From contig NZ_JPUA01000043.1 of NCBI RefSeq assembly GCF_002211105.1, positions 138,838 to 202,837 on the forward strand: 64,000 nt of DNA, in the 5' to 3' direction. Position numbers and translations under genes: made by a program. Under the pieces are notes generated by a model. It saw only the letters and a program-made list of their open reading frames with translations, ran no database searches and was not told where the DNA came from. Origin of the DNA: Halomonas campaniensis (GTDB lineage: Bacteria; Pseudomonadota; Gammaproteobacteria; Pseudomonadales; Halomonadaceae). Of the stretch, positions 30,713 to 39,318 are shown in pieces; positions within the stretch are counted from its first letter, which is position 1, and every line of letters begins with the position of its first letter.

Positions 30713-30736
30713 AGTGGTCTATAATAAAGAGCCACT
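30713..30736. promoter_or_regulatory. Inverted repeat over the MocR promoter -10
   Basis: AGTGGTCT (30713-30720) and AGAGCCACT (30728-30736) form a near-perfect inverted repeat. It overlaps a TATAAT hexamer at 30720-30725 that would serve the rightward MocR gene. It is a likely autoregulatory operator, and it supports the downstream GTG 30759 as the translation start. Confidence 0.5.
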
Positions 30737-30758
30737 TATCGCCAAATTAAGGGTACCA

Positions 30759-32255
30759 GTGAAAAGACGTGACGCTGCCAGTGACTGGATTGTGGAAGCG
30801 CTAGCGCTAAGGCTAACCACGAATGAAGCCACCACGCTTGTGCAGCAACTTTACTGCTCGCTTAAGGAGTGGATTCAACATGGTGAGCTGACGGCTGGCG
30901 ATGCGCTTCCTTCTTCCCGCTATTTGGCTTGGGCTTTGGGTGTTAGCCGTAATACGGTGCTGGCCACCATGGATCGGCTTCTGGCGGAAGGGTTGCTGAT
31001 TTCCCGCCAGGGTGCAGGACTCTATGTGGCGAACCTCCCCGCGCTGTTAACCCGAGCGGAGTTTCCACCCCCTTTGCCTGTCCGCTACTCAAGCCGGGGT
31101 AACAAGCTATTAACACTCAGCGGAACCTTGAGCCACGGCCATCGCGCCTTTGCCCCAGGCGTCCCGGCGCTCGATCTATTTCCCCGCGAGCAGTGGCAGC
31201 GCCTTTTAAGGCGTCACTATTATCACGCAGAAATGGCATGGATGGATTATCAAACCAGCGGTGGTTTACCTGCACTCAAAGCGGCTCTTAGTGACTATCT
31301 AAGACTCTCCCGCGCGGTGCGCTGCCAGCCAGAGCAGATTGTGATTACCCAAGGCGCCCAGCAGGCGTTTGAACTGATTGCTCAACTGCTCACTGACCCT
31401 GGTGATTCGGTTTGGATGGAAGAGCCAGGGTACGGTGGCGCCCAGGCCTGCTTTCTAGCGTCGGGATTGACGGTAACGCCCATACCCGTCGATAAAGAAG
31501 GCTTAAACCCATTACTTGCTCCCGAGAATGCGCCAACACCTCGGCTAATTTACGTGACACCCTCTCACCAGTATCCCAGTGGCGTGACCATGCCAGTGCC
31601 CAGGCGGCTGGCGTTACTTGAGCATGCTTCTCGCACTGGTAGTTGGGTCATTGAAGACGATTACGACAGCGAATTTCGGTACGACACGCCACCGACGCCC
31701 TCTCTACAGGGTCTTGCCGAGCAGTCATCGGTTATTTATGTAGGCACCTTCAGTAAAGTGCTTTATCCCGGCTTACGCTTAGGCTATTTGGTGCTGCCTG
31801 ATACACTTGCCAACGACTTCAGACGTGCCCATGCACGACTGCACCGTGAAGGTAACTATCCCGTGCAATCGGCGCTTGCTGAATTTATTACCAGCGGGCA
31901 CTTTACTCGTCACATCGCCCGGATGCGGGCGGCTTATCGCCAGCGCCAAGCCTGTTTACGCACGGCATTAGCGCCTGCTGTGGCCGCTGGGCTTCGGCTT
32001 TCTGACGGCCATGCAGGTATGCATCTATTAGCTGAACTCGATACTATTGAGGAAGAGGGGATGCTCGTTAAGCACGCCAGTGAAGCGGGCATTACGCTCT
32101 CTCCACTTTCACGCTACTACCTTTCCGAGAATAAGCGCCCTGGATTAGTGCTCGGCTATGCGGGCTCGACTGAAAGCGAGCTTCTAGCGGCAGGCGCATG
32201 GCTTAGCGATACATGGTTAAGCTTAAACCACTCACATCTTGGACTAAACAATTAG
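30759..32255 (+). CDS. MocR/PdxR-type regulator (GntR HTH fused to aminotransferase-like domain)
   Basis: The 498-residue protein has an N-terminal GntR winged helix (SLKEWIQHGELTAGDALPSS onward, about 35-105). A fold-type I aminotransferase domain follows with the PLP-binding Lys in TFSKVLYPGLRLGY and DDYDSEFRY. Such regulators sense PLP-amino acid adducts (GabR, PdxR, TauR). GTG 30759 with AAGGG upstream is preferred; the frame is open to GTG 30681, but that would place the start before the probable promoter. The likely target is the divergent GNAT gene and itself. Confidence 0.87.
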   Translation: MKRRDAASDWIVEALALRLTTNEATTLVQQLYCSLKEWIQHGELTAGDALPSSRYLAWALGVSRNTVLATMDRLLAEGLLISRQGAGLYVANLPALLTRAEFPPPLPVRYSSRGNKLLTLSGTLSHGHRAFAPGVPALDLFPREQWQRLLRRHYYHAEMAWMDYQTSGGLPALKAALSDYLRLSRAVRCQPEQIVITQGAQQAFELIAQLLTDPGDSVWMEEPGYGGAQACFLASGLTVTPIPVDKEGLNPLLAPENAPTPRLIYVTPSHQYPSGVTMPVPRRLALLEHASRTGSWVIEDDYDSEFRYDTPPTPSLQGLAEQSSVIYVGTFSKVLYPGLRLGYLVLPDTLANDFRRAHARLHREGNYPVQSALAEFITSGHFTRHIARMRAAYRQRQACLRTALAPAVAAGLRLSDGHAGMHLLAELDTIEEEGMLVKHASEAGITLSPLSRYYLSENKRPGLVLGYAGSTESELLAAGAWLSDTWLSLNHSHLGLNN

Positions 32256-32264
32256 GAGCGCCCA

Positions 32265-32870
32265 ATGCCCGATTTTATCGCCCCCGATGGAAACCCTCGC
32301 TGCCAATGGTGTGGCGGCGCGCCGGAGTTTCTACCCTACCACGATAACGAGTGGGGCTTCCCGGTAGACAATGATCAGCGGCTATTTGAGAAGCTTTGCT
32401 TAGAGAGTTTTCAGTCGGGCTTGAGCTGGCGCACTATTCTCAATAAACGCGAGAACTTCCGCACTGCATTTCACCACTTCGATTTTCATCAGGTTGCCCA
32501 CTTTAGCGAAGATGATGTGCAACGCTTGCTGCAAGACGCGGGTATTATTCGCCACCGGGGTAAAATCGAAGCCGTCATTAATAATGCCCAGCGGGCACAA
32601 GTAATGGTGGAACAGGAAGGTTCGCTGGCCGCCTTCTTCTGGCGTTACGAGCCAGACGCCGATTCAATCGCCGCGCCGCAAACCCAGACCACCTCGCCTG
32701 AATCCATCGCACTTTCCAAAGAGTTGAAAAAGCGCGGCTGGAAATTCGTTGGCCCAACGACCGCTTTTGCCTTTATGCAGGCAATGGGGCTACTTAATGA
32801 TCACTCGCTAAGTTGCATCACCCGCGATCGGGTCGAACAGGCAAGACAGCGGTTTCAGCGACCGGTGTAA
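32265..32870 (+). CDS. tag: DNA-3-methyladenine glycosylase I (Tag)
   Basis: This 201-residue helix-hairpin-helix glycosylase excises 3-methyladenine from alkylated DNA. Conserved segments match E. coli Tag: CQWCG near the N-terminus, PYHDNEWGFPV, ESFQSGLSWRTIL, AGIIRHRGKI and LLNDHSLSC. The N-terminal Cys, the His of YHDNEWG, and the His and Cys of NDHSLSC correspond to the structural zinc ligands. RBS AGGAG precedes ATG 32265. It starts 9 nt after the MocR stop. Confidence 0.95.
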   Translation: MPDFIAPDGNPRCQWCGGAPEFLPYHDNEWGFPVDNDQRLFEKLCLESFQSGLSWRTILNKRENFRTAFHHFDFHQVAHFSEDDVQRLLQDAGIIRHRGKIEAVINNAQRAQVMVEQEGSLAAFFWRYEPDADSIAAPQTQTTSPESIALSKELKKRGWKFVGPTTAFAFMQAMGLLNDHSLSCITRDRVEQARQRFQRPV

Positions 32871-33042
32871 CAAAAAAGGCGTAAGGCACTATACTTCTTG
32901 CATGCTTGGCAAACGAAGACGCCATAGACAGATAGCCTACCTGCGTATTATCTGGGCATCTTCCTGTAGTAAGGTATGGTTCTTTAAGCACTTATCAATA
33001 AACCGAACAGCAAGGGGACAACACGTTCCCAATGGGGTCAAC

Positions 33043-33768
33043 GTGGTTCAATCGTTCTCTTCACCTACAGAATCCCGCGCCTCACGATGTAAAGCTTGGA
33101 GTGTGCATATATTCACCGCCAGCGGTGTACTGCTCGGCACAATGGCGCTGCTCGCACTGGTTGATGATAATCCCGTTGCTTGCCTGCTCTGGCTGGGTGC
33201 CGCAATGATGATAGATGGTATTGATGGCACGTTAGCACGTAAGTATGAAGTGAAGGCCATACTGCCCCATTTTGATGGTTCAACGCTCGATATGGTCATT
33301 GATTATCTGACCTGGGCCTTTATTCCTGCCCTATTCATCTACTACTTCATTGAACTGCCGCCCTATTTAGGGCTGCTATCCGTATTTATCATTCTGCTGT
33401 CATCGATGTTCTGCTTCTGCAACGTCGATATGAAAAGCCAGGACAATTACTTTGTTGGCTTTCCTGCCGCCTGGAACATCGCCGCGGCCTATTTCTATAT
33501 TCTCGACTTCCCGCCTTTCATCACCTTTGCCGCTATCGTCTTTCTGGCCATCCTTACCGTCACTAAGATGAAGTTTCTCCACCCCTTTCGTGTGCGCCAG
33601 TTCATGCCGTTCAATATTGCCATCACGCTGGTGTGGTGTGCATGTACAACGTCGTTGGTACTCTCAAGCCCTGAGCACGCCACCTGGGCTTTATGGGGGT
33701 GGGGCATTGCGTCTGTTTACTTTGCCGGTATGTGCCTATGGCGTACGGCGCAAGAGTGCTTTTATTGA
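33043..33768 (+). CDS. pcs: Phosphatidylcholine synthase (Pcs-type CDP-alcohol phosphatidyltransferase)
   Basis: This membrane enzyme condenses CDP-diacylglycerol with choline to phosphatidylcholine. The CDP-alcohol motif is visible as DGIDGTLAR followed by FDGSTLDMVID, the Pcs variant of the family. About seven hydrophobic segments follow. The opening WSVHIFTASGVLLG is also Pcs-like. GTG 33043, with GGGG upstream, gives a normal 241-residue length. The open frame extends to 32902, but the extra residues are basic, non-hydrophobic and unlike the family. The start is therefore moderately certain. It lies between two DNA glycosylase genes. Confidence 0.85.
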   Translation: MVQSFSSPTESRASRCKAWSVHIFTASGVLLGTMALLALVDDNPVACLLWLGAAMMIDGIDGTLARKYEVKAILPHFDGSTLDMVIDYLTWAFIPALFIYYFIELPPYLGLLSVFIILLSSMFCFCNVDMKSQDNYFVGFPAAWNIAAAYFYILDFPPFITFAAIVFLAILTVTKMKFLHPFRVRQFMPFNIAITLVWCACTTSLVLSSPEHATWALWGWGIASVYFAGMCLWRTAQECFY

Positions 33769-33801
33769 ACTTGCTGCCTAACTGCACAAGGAGCACGGAA
33801 G

Positions 33802-34494
33802 ATGTCACTGACCCCGCGGCAACAGGAGAAGTTCAGAGCGCTGGCGGCAGAGATCGAAGGAATCGATGTCGAGGTCTACAAGCGCTTTGAGCGCGATCCT
33901 CTGGAGCCGATCATCGGTCTTGGGCAACGCAATCTGCGCATTGGCTTTTTCGGGCGCGACCCAGGGCGCGATGAGGTACGCCATGGCGAACCCTTTATCG
34001 GCGCTGGGGGGCAATTGGTCAGAAAGGCGCTGTATGAGCACCTTTATGATGAGAAAATGCCGGATTTCGAAGCATCAAAAGCCGTGGGCGAGCACTTTTT
34101 CTGGATCAATACCGTGCCCTACAAGCCCTTCGGCAACAAGGCGTGGTCGATGAAGGTCAAACGCCACTTCCACGGCCTGATGAACGAGGTTCTGATCTCC
34201 CGCTGGGAAGGACGAACCCTCATTACGTTAGGACGCGAAGCCTTCCTGTGGTTTGGCATTGGTCGTTCAAAGGAGGAGCGTGCGCGTTTGGAGGCCTTCT
34301 GGAAGAGTGAGAATCGCTTTGAGAGCCATATCGAAGTGACGCTGGAGGATGATCGGGGCAAGGCACAGGCCTTTACACTCTACCCACTTCCTCACCCCTC
34401 TCCCCTCAATCAGACCTGGTATGCACGCTTCCCAGGTCTATTGAAGCAGCGCCTAGAGCAGTTGGATGTACGTCCAGACAACCTCACGCTGTAA
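33802..34494 (+). CDS. Uracil-DNA glycosylase superfamily protein
   Basis: This 230-residue protein carries the two landmarks of the UDG fold: an N-terminal motif GRDPGRDEVRHGEPFIGAGG, matching the GxxPGxxE...GxPFxGxxG loop of family 4/5-like enzymes, and the C-terminal motif LPHPSPLNQTW (HPSPxN). There are no Cys clusters for the family-4 iron-sulfur centre. It may excise uracil or another damaged base, or it may be a non-catalytic relative. AGGAG precedes the ATG. The nearby Tag gene is consistent with a repair theme. Confidence 0.75.
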   Translation: MSLTPRQQEKFRALAAEIEGIDVEVYKRFERDPLEPIIGLGQRNLRIGFFGRDPGRDEVRHGEPFIGAGGQLVRKALYEHLYDEKMPDFEASKAVGEHFFWINTVPYKPFGNKAWSMKVKRHFHGLMNEVLISRWEGRTLITLGREAFLWFGIGRSKEERARLEAFWKSENRFESHIEVTLEDDRGKAQAFTLYPLPHPSPLNQTWYARFPGLLKQRLEQLDVRPDNLTL

Positions 34495-34535
34495 AGACGT
34501 AACCGCCCTCATTTAAGGCGACAGCTGGTTGGACG

Positions 34536-35495
34536 CTAATCATGCAAGGGTAGAGTAAAGTCCAGAAGCACCTTCGGGCCGCTTGGGCTAAGTGCCATCT
34601 CAACAGCTTGTCGCCACTCTTGGCGTGAAAACACTTGATAATCAGGCATCGCTGACTGATCTAAAAGTCTCCAGATAGCCGAGAATTTGTGCTGCCAAGT
34701 TTCTCCAGACATGCTGGCCAAACTATCGCGCAGGTGAAACCTTCTGTAGCGAGCGCAAGGCTTGGAATCCAATTGAATCGCCTGCCCTGTCAATAATCCG
34801 TAGGCGATAAACGTCGCCCCCGGTGCCATTAATTGCAATATATTTGCCGCGACGCGGCCACCTAAAGCGTCAAACACCACATCAGATTCACGGGCCATAC
34901 GCGAGATCTTGGGCATATTGTGAATCGATATCGGTTTGATACCGAGCTGTTCCAGGCGGGCAACTCTACTCTCGGAGCGGTATATGCCGACAACCTCCCT
35001 GGCGCCGTGCTGATAGGCCCATGCCCCAAGATAGTCAGCGCAATTGGAACCCGCTCCACTGAGAAGAACACGCTTTCCCTCGACAGGCCAAGTCTTAAGC
35101 ATGGTCAGAGCAGCCAAGGGATTAATGTAGGCACGCGCGGCAACGGCATCAGAAATGGTATCGGGAACGGGTACTGCGAGTGCCGCATCACAATCTAGAA
35201 CCGTCTGCCAAGTGCCTTCGCCTCGTAATGGGAGCACTCGCTTTCCGATAAGAGAGGCATACTGTCTAGGTGCCTCAATAACGCGCCCCACTCCTTCGTA
35301 ACCGGCGACAGCAGGGAGCTTTATACGGTGAGAATAAGCACCGGAGATGGGAATCAAGTCAGATGGGTTAACGGGAGCACATAACATCCTCACCCTGAGC
35401 TTACCCTCACCCAAACGAGGAACGTCCGCGGTTTCCATGTTCAATGTTTCAAGCGGCCGTCCGAACGCGCGATAGGTGAGAGCATGACGACGCAT
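34536..35495 (-). CDS. Medium-chain dehydrogenase/reductase (zinc-free, quinone/enoyl reductase-like)
   Basis: This roughly 319-residue MDR-superfamily protein has a GroES-like N-terminal domain (APVNPSDL, VAGYEGVGRV) and a Rossmann domain with NADPH motif LSGAGSNCADYLG near 150. It resembles trans-2-enoyl reductases and quinone oxidoreductases and lacks the structural-zinc Cys set of alcohol dehydrogenases. ATG 35495 is preferred because GAGGT sits directly upstream; an ATG five codons earlier (35510) is possible. The substrate is unknown. Confidence 0.8.
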   Translation of the reverse strand: MRRHALTYRAFGRPLETLNMETADVPRLGEGKLRVRMLCAPVNPSDLIPISGAYSHRIKLPAVAGYEGVGRVIEAPRQYASLIGKRVLPLRGEGTWQTVLDCDAALAVPVPDTISDAVAARAYINPLAALTMLKTWPVEGKRVLLSGAGSNCADYLGAWAYQHGAREVVGIYRSESRVARLEQLGIKPISIHNMPKISRMARESDVVFDALGGRVAANILQLMAPGATFIAYGLLTGQAIQLDSKPCARYRRFHLRDSLASMSGETWQHKFSAIWRLLDQSAMPDYQVFSRQEWRQAVEMALSPSGPKVLLDFTLPLHD

Positions 35496-35578
35496 GGTTA
35501 CCTCGAACATAGCGGATAAATTTCCATGACCTAATATGGATAAGGATAAATGCTCAAGGTTGCGGTTTAGACGTGAAC

Positions 35579-37021
35579 TTAGATAACGCTTGTCGCATGC
35601 GTCTGAGCTTCCTCCACCATCTCGGTGGCTAGCTCACCCACGGTACGCACGGCGTTTTCGATGCCGGGTGTTAACGTGAACGCATAGTTAAGACGCAGGC
35701 ATTGGCGAAACTTGCCCGAAGCTGAAAACAGCGATCCCGGCGCAACATGGATAGCATGTTGCGCTAAGCGCTGATTGAGCTTCACACAGTCCACCGCGGC
35801 GGGTAGCTCTACCCATAGCAAAAAACTGCCTTGGGGGTAGCTAATACCCGCGTCCTTGGGGAAGTAGCGCTGAACCCAACTGATCATGATATCGCGCTGG
35901 CGCTGATATTGGCGGGTGGCGTAACGGACATGGCGCTCGTAGTGCCCTTTGGCGACGAATTCTGCCACTGCCAGCTGCGGCAGCGTGGCTGAAGCACCGG
36001 TGGAGACATACTTCATATGCAGTGCCTGATCACGGTAGCGCCCTGGCGCCAGCCAACCCACTCTTAACCCCGGCCCCACGGTTTTGGAAAAGCCGCTGCA
36101 CAGCATCACGCGCCCGTCGTCATCGAAAGATTTCACGGTGCGCGGTCTTGGCAGACTAAATGACAAGTCGCCGTAGATATCGTCTTCGATAATGGCTACA
36201 TCGAAGCGTTGAGCAAGCTGAAACAGCGCCCGCTTGCGTGCTTCAGGCATGGTGTAACCCAGCGGGTTGTTGTAAGTGGGCGTGACCTGTATCGCGCGGA
36301 TTGGCCATTGCTCTAACGCTAGCTCCAGGGCTTCCAGACTGATGCCGGTTTGTGGGTCGGTGGGTATCTCCAGCGCTTTTAAGCCGTTGGCCTTGAGTAT
36401 CTGCATGGTGCCGTAAAAGCTGGGTGAGTCCACGGCCACCACATCGCCGGGCTGGGTAAGGGTGCGCAGCGCGATGGCCAGCGCCTCCTGACAGCCGGTG
36501 GTTACCATAATGTCATCCGGGTGCAGCAGGCAGCCGGAGGCGATGGCCAACCGTGCCACCTGTTGGCGAAGCTCAGGGCTACCGTTCAACTTGTCGTAGT
36601 TGAACCCATGCAGGTCGTTACTACGATGAAGTCCAGCGAGTATCTTCGACAGCGGTCGCAGCGTCTCATAATCAAAATTCGGTATGCCGCGCCCCAAAAG
36701 CAGCCGAACGTCATCACGCTGAGTGGCGACAAGCTCCAGCACCTGATCCCATTGGGAAACATCCAACGGTCGTTGGGCAGGCCGAGAGACTGACGGTAGC
36801 ACCGACGGCACGCGGCTAGGCAGTACGAAGTAGCCCGATTTTGGTCGAGACTCAATCAACCCCACGTCCATCAGTTGGCGGCAAGCCTCCTGGGCCGTCG
36901 AGATGCTAACGTCAAGCTCCTGGCACACTGCACGGATAGACGGCAGGCGATCACCCACACGGTAAATCCCGTGTTCGATACGCTCGCGCAAAATGCTGGC
37001 GACTTCTTCATAGCGCGTCAT
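35579..37021 (-). CDS. MocR-family regulator (GntR HTH + aminotransferase domain)
   Basis: The 480-residue protein has an N-terminal GntR HTH (MTRYEEVASILRERIEHGIY onward, to about 75) and an aminotransferase-like domain with Lys in CSGFSKTVGPGLRVGW. ATG 37021 with GGGGGAG upstream is the start, although the frame is open to 37114. It is divergent from the DUF1127-phzF pair across 164 bp that carry four copies of the heptamer ATACAGA/TCTGTAT. It probably regulates that operon and itself in response to an amino acid-PLP adduct. Confidence 0.9.
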   Translation of the reverse strand: MTRYEEVASILRERIEHGIYRVGDRLPSIRAVCQELDVSISTAQEACRQLMDVGLIESRPKSGYFVLPSRVPSVLPSVSRPAQRPLDVSQWDQVLELVATQRDDVRLLLGRGIPNFDYETLRPLSKILAGLHRSNDLHGFNYDKLNGSPELRQQVARLAIASGCLLHPDDIMVTTGCQEALAIALRTLTQPGDVVAVDSPSFYGTMQILKANGLKALEIPTDPQTGISLEALELALEQWPIRAIQVTPTYNNPLGYTMPEARKRALFQLAQRFDVAIIEDDIYGDLSFSLPRPRTVKSFDDDGRVMLCSGFSKTVGPGLRVGWLAPGRYRDQALHMKYVSTGASATLPQLAVAEFVAKGHYERHVRYATRQYQRQRDIMISWVQRYFPKDAGISYPQGSFLLWVELPAAVDCVKLNQRLAQHAIHVAPGSLFSASGKFRQCLRLNYAFTLTPGIENAVRTVGELATEMVEEAQTHATSVI

Positions 37022-37050
37022 GACACTCCCCCTAATGCAGCCTGATAACG

Positions 37051-37132
37051 ATACAGATGACCTCAACATCGGCCATACAGAGGCATAACACGCCCTTCTG
37101 TATCCTAAAAACATTAAACTCTATATCTGTAT
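37051..37132. promoter_or_regulatory. Four-heptamer operator array (ATACAGA / TCTGTAT)
   Basis: ATACAGA occurs at 37051-37057 and 37075-37081, and its reverse complement TCTGTAT at 37097-37103 and 37126-37132. Two direct pairs are thus arranged as mirror images about a centre near 37090. The array sits between the MocR gene and its divergent neighbour, and direct-repeat operators are known for GabR-type MocR proteins. Confidence 0.7.
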
Positions 37133-37185
37133 TCAAATGATAGCACTGAGTAATCTGGTTGAGCATATAACACGGAGGATTAGCC

Positions 37186-37398
37186 ATGCCACGCTTCAGC
37201 CTCACCCAGCTTCGCTATCAGCTAAGATCTCAACTGCGTCAGTACCGTCACTATCATCGTAGTCGCCGACAGTTACTGGCGCTTGATGACAGACTACTTG
37301 ACGATATTGGCATTGACCGCACACAGGCGCTCAAAGAGGGACATAAAGCGTTTTGGAAGCATACACCACTCGATGAGGGGCCTTATGAAAACCGCTGA
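37186..37398 (+). CDS. DUF1127 small basic protein
   Basis: This 70-residue Arg/His-rich protein has the DUF1127 signature near its C-terminus (LLALDDRLLDDIGIDRTQAL). DUF1127 proteins are small and often stress-linked, with roles in RNA or phosphate metabolism in some bacteria. GGAGG precedes the ATG. The last 14 bases overlap the start of the PhzF-family gene, so the two are translationally coupled and probably share control by the divergent MocR regulator. Confidence 0.85.
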   Translation: MPRFSLTQLRYQLRSQLRQYRHYHRSRRQLLALDDRLLDDIGIDRTQALKEGHKAFWKHTPLDEGPYENR

Positions 37399-38257
37399 GT
37401 ATTACCTACTCGACGTCTTTACCGACCAGCCGTTTACCGGCAACCCATTGGCCGTCTTTCTAGAGGCTGATGGGTTGGCAGACAGTACCATGCAGGCGCT
37501 GGCTAATGAGCTCAACCTGGCTGAAACGGTGTTTTTAAGTTCAGCCACTGAACCGAATCACTACCCGATGCGGATTTTTACGCCGACTCGTGAACTACCT
37601 TTTGCAGGCCACCCCACGGTAGGCACCGCGCATTTGCTAAGGGAACTGGATTTAGTGAACCACGGGCAAGGCGTTGTGCTCCAGCCTCCTATCGGCGAGC
37701 TAGTGGTTAAGTATGAACATGATAGGGCAACGTTTAAGACCGCCCAGCCCGCCATGGTCACCGGCAGCACTATTGATCGCATCACTGCCGTTGAGCTGCT
37801 GGGATTGGACATCCATCAGGTTATTGGTGATCCGGTGATTGCCTCCTTTGGGCTACCCTTTCATTTGATCGAACTCACTGACGTGGCAGCGTTAGAGAGC
37901 GTGCGTATTGCTACGACGGCTTGGGCAAGTGCTGTTATGGCTAGCAGCGCCGTCCAGATTTACCTGTATGTGATTGAACAACAAGGCGGGGCAGAAACGA
38001 TTGTTCACAGCCGCATGTTTTGTATGCATGCGAGCATTTGCGAAGACCCCGCTACCGGTAGCGCCGCAGCTGCTTTAACCGGCTATTTGGCCTCACTTCA
38101 ACCCGGTGCTTTGCAGTGCAAGATTCATCAGGGTGTTGAGATGGGGCGTCCCAGCGTTATCTACACAGCAGCAAATGACGGTATCAAACCCGGTTTTGTG
38201 CAGGTTGGCGGTAACGCAGTGGTCGTGGGTAAGGGAGAGTTTTACCTAGAACAGTAA
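37385..38257 (+). CDS. PhzF-family isomerase/epimerase
   Basis: This 290-residue PhzF-fold protein has the N-terminal DVFTDQPFTGNPLAVF, the catalytic-Glu segment NLAETVFL, RIFTPTRELPFAGHPTVGTA, and the second-half EDPATGSAAAAL. ATG 37385 with GAGGGG upstream gives the normal family start; the longer open frame to 37283 belongs to the DUF1127 gene in another phase. Members include PhzF and diaminopimelate-epimerase-like enzymes. The substrate here is unknown. Confidence 0.9.
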   Translation: MKTAEYYLLDVFTDQPFTGNPLAVFLEADGLADSTMQALANELNLAETVFLSSATEPNHYPMRIFTPTRELPFAGHPTVGTAHLLRELDLVNHGQGVVLQPPIGELVVKYEHDRATFKTAQPAMVTGSTIDRITAVELLGLDIHQVIGDPVIASFGLPFHLIELTDVAALESVRIATTAWASAVMASSAVQIYLYVIEQQGGAETIVHSRMFCMHASICEDPATGSAAAALTGYLASLQPGALQCKIHQGVEMGRPSVIYTAANDGIKPGFVQVGGNAVVVGKGEFYLEQ

Positions 38258-38278
38258 CCAAAAGCTGAAACAAAAAAA

Positions 38279-38304
38279 GAGTGCCCACGTTATCGCGGAC
38301 ACTC
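38279..38304 (-). terminator. Terminator of the Hsp20 operon
   Basis: An imperfect stem (GAGTGCCC / GGACACTC) is followed on the minus strand by seven Ts (38272-38278). It lies between convergent phzF and hsp20 genes. Confidence 0.65.
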
Positions 38305-38329
38305 AGCATCTGTTCTCAGTTGGCTAACG

Positions 38330-38728
38330 TTATGCTGCCTGTACCTCAATACGGCGGGTACGGTGGCTATCTTTCTTGGGCAGCGTTAGCGTCAGTACGC
38401 CGTTGGCGAGAGTGGCGCTAATGGCATCACTATCCACTTCATGACTGAGGTTAAAACGCCGCGCAAAACGCTGGCCGCGAACCTCGGCGTGCAGCGCGCT
38501 CAGCCCTTCGGGCATATTTAGCGCTATCTCACCCTCCAAGCTCAGCACGTTGTTGTCGAGCTCTATTTTCAGCGTTTCATTAGTCACGCCGGGCATATCC
38601 GCCACCAGTTTGAGCGCGTTAGACTCCTCAATGATATCCACCGCTGGCAGCAGGGTTTCTTGAGAGCGTTGCTCTTCGCCACGCTGTAAAAGCGGGGAGT
38701 GGTTGGATGAACGAACAACGTTATTCAT
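38330..38728 (-). CDS. Small heat shock protein (Hsp20/alpha-crystallin), second copy
   Basis: This 132-residue holdase chaperone has an alpha-crystallin domain at about 25-130. Family features include LPAVDIIEESNALKLVADMPGV, the conserved ATLANGVLTLTLPK, and the C-terminal RRIEVQAA. A strong GGAGGG lies before the ATG. It follows the first Hsp20 gene by 37 nt and shares its heat-shock promoter. It binds unfolding proteins in the cytoplasm as oligomers. Confidence 0.93.
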   Translation of the reverse strand: MNNVVRSSNHSPLLQRGEEQRSQETLLPAVDIIEESNALKLVADMPGVTNETLKIELDNNVLSLEGEIALNMPEGLSALHAEVRGQRFARRFNLSHEVDSDAISATLANGVLTLTLPKKDSHRTRRIEVQAA

Positions 38729-38765
38729 GATTTATCCCTCCTTATTCAAGGTTAACAAACATGAT

Positions 38766-39227
38766 TTACGCCGCCTGAACATCAATACGTCGCGGCTTGA
38801 GCTCTTCGCGCTTAGGCAGCACGATCTCAAACACTCCATGGGCATGGCGTGCCTCTGCCCGTTCGGCATCGAGACCGTCGGGGAGCGCAATCGCTCTAAC
38901 AAACTCACCGCTGGCGCGCTCACGACGAAATACCGGGCGCGAGCTGCCATCTTCATTACTACCCGTCACAGCATCGCGTTTGCCACGCAGTGTCAGCACA
39001 TTATCCTGAACATCGATGGTCAAATCCGAGGGTGCCAAACCCGCCGCAAACACATAGACCCTCACGGCATCGTCGCTCCTGGCGACATTGATCATCGGAA
39101 AACTACCACGCGGCACTGCACGAATATCCATCGCGTTGCCGTCGGGGAAGAAGCCATCCAGCAGTTGACTAAACCAGTCAAGCTGGCGTGGCGAGCCGGT
39201 TTCAAAACGCTTGAGATCATCGAACAT
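38766..39227 (-). CDS. Small heat shock protein (Hsp20/IbpA-like), first copy
   Basis: This 153-residue alpha-crystallin protein opens MFDDLKRF and has the core FPMINVARSDDAVRVYVFAAGL, ARHAHGVFEIVLPK and C-terminal RRIDVQAA. ATG 39227 is chosen because AGGAGG (39237-39242) is eight bases away; the in-frame GTG at 39236 directly touches that ribosome site. The start of the operon carries a sigma-32 promoter and a structured leader. It is diverged from the second copy, which suggests an IbpA/IbpB-type division of labour. Confidence 0.93.
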   Translation of the reverse strand: MFDDLKRFETGSPRQLDWFSQLLDGFFPDGNAMDIRAVPRGSFPMINVARSDDAVRVYVFAAGLAPSDLTIDVQDNVLTLRGKRDAVTGSNEDGSSRPVFRRERASGEFVRAIALPDGLDAERAEARHAHGVFEIVLPKREELKPRRIDVQAA

Positions 39228-39311
39228 ATCGAACACCTCCTACGTTAAGCAGACTGTGAGAATTGCGATAAGAGGCAGCCTCTTATCCACTCCACCGAAG
39301 CAGCCTCTACA
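39228..39311 (-). ncRNA. Structured 5' leader of the Hsp20 operon, possible RNA thermometer
   Basis: The predicted leader of about 80 nt contains a perfect 10-bp hairpin (39267-39287, arms GATAAGAGGC / GCCTCTTATC). Nearer the start codon, CUGCU can pair with GGAG of the ribosome site with a bulged G, an arrangement like ROSE thermometers of small heat-shock genes. It is inferred from base pairing seen by eye. Confidence 0.35.
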
Positions 39312-39318
39312 GTTTGCA

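Noticed and set aside
38703..39248. A 181-codon plus-strand frame over the Hsp20 genes
   Set aside because: It runs opposite a well-supported Hsp20 gene and reads through its promoter-proximal leader; no homology recognised.
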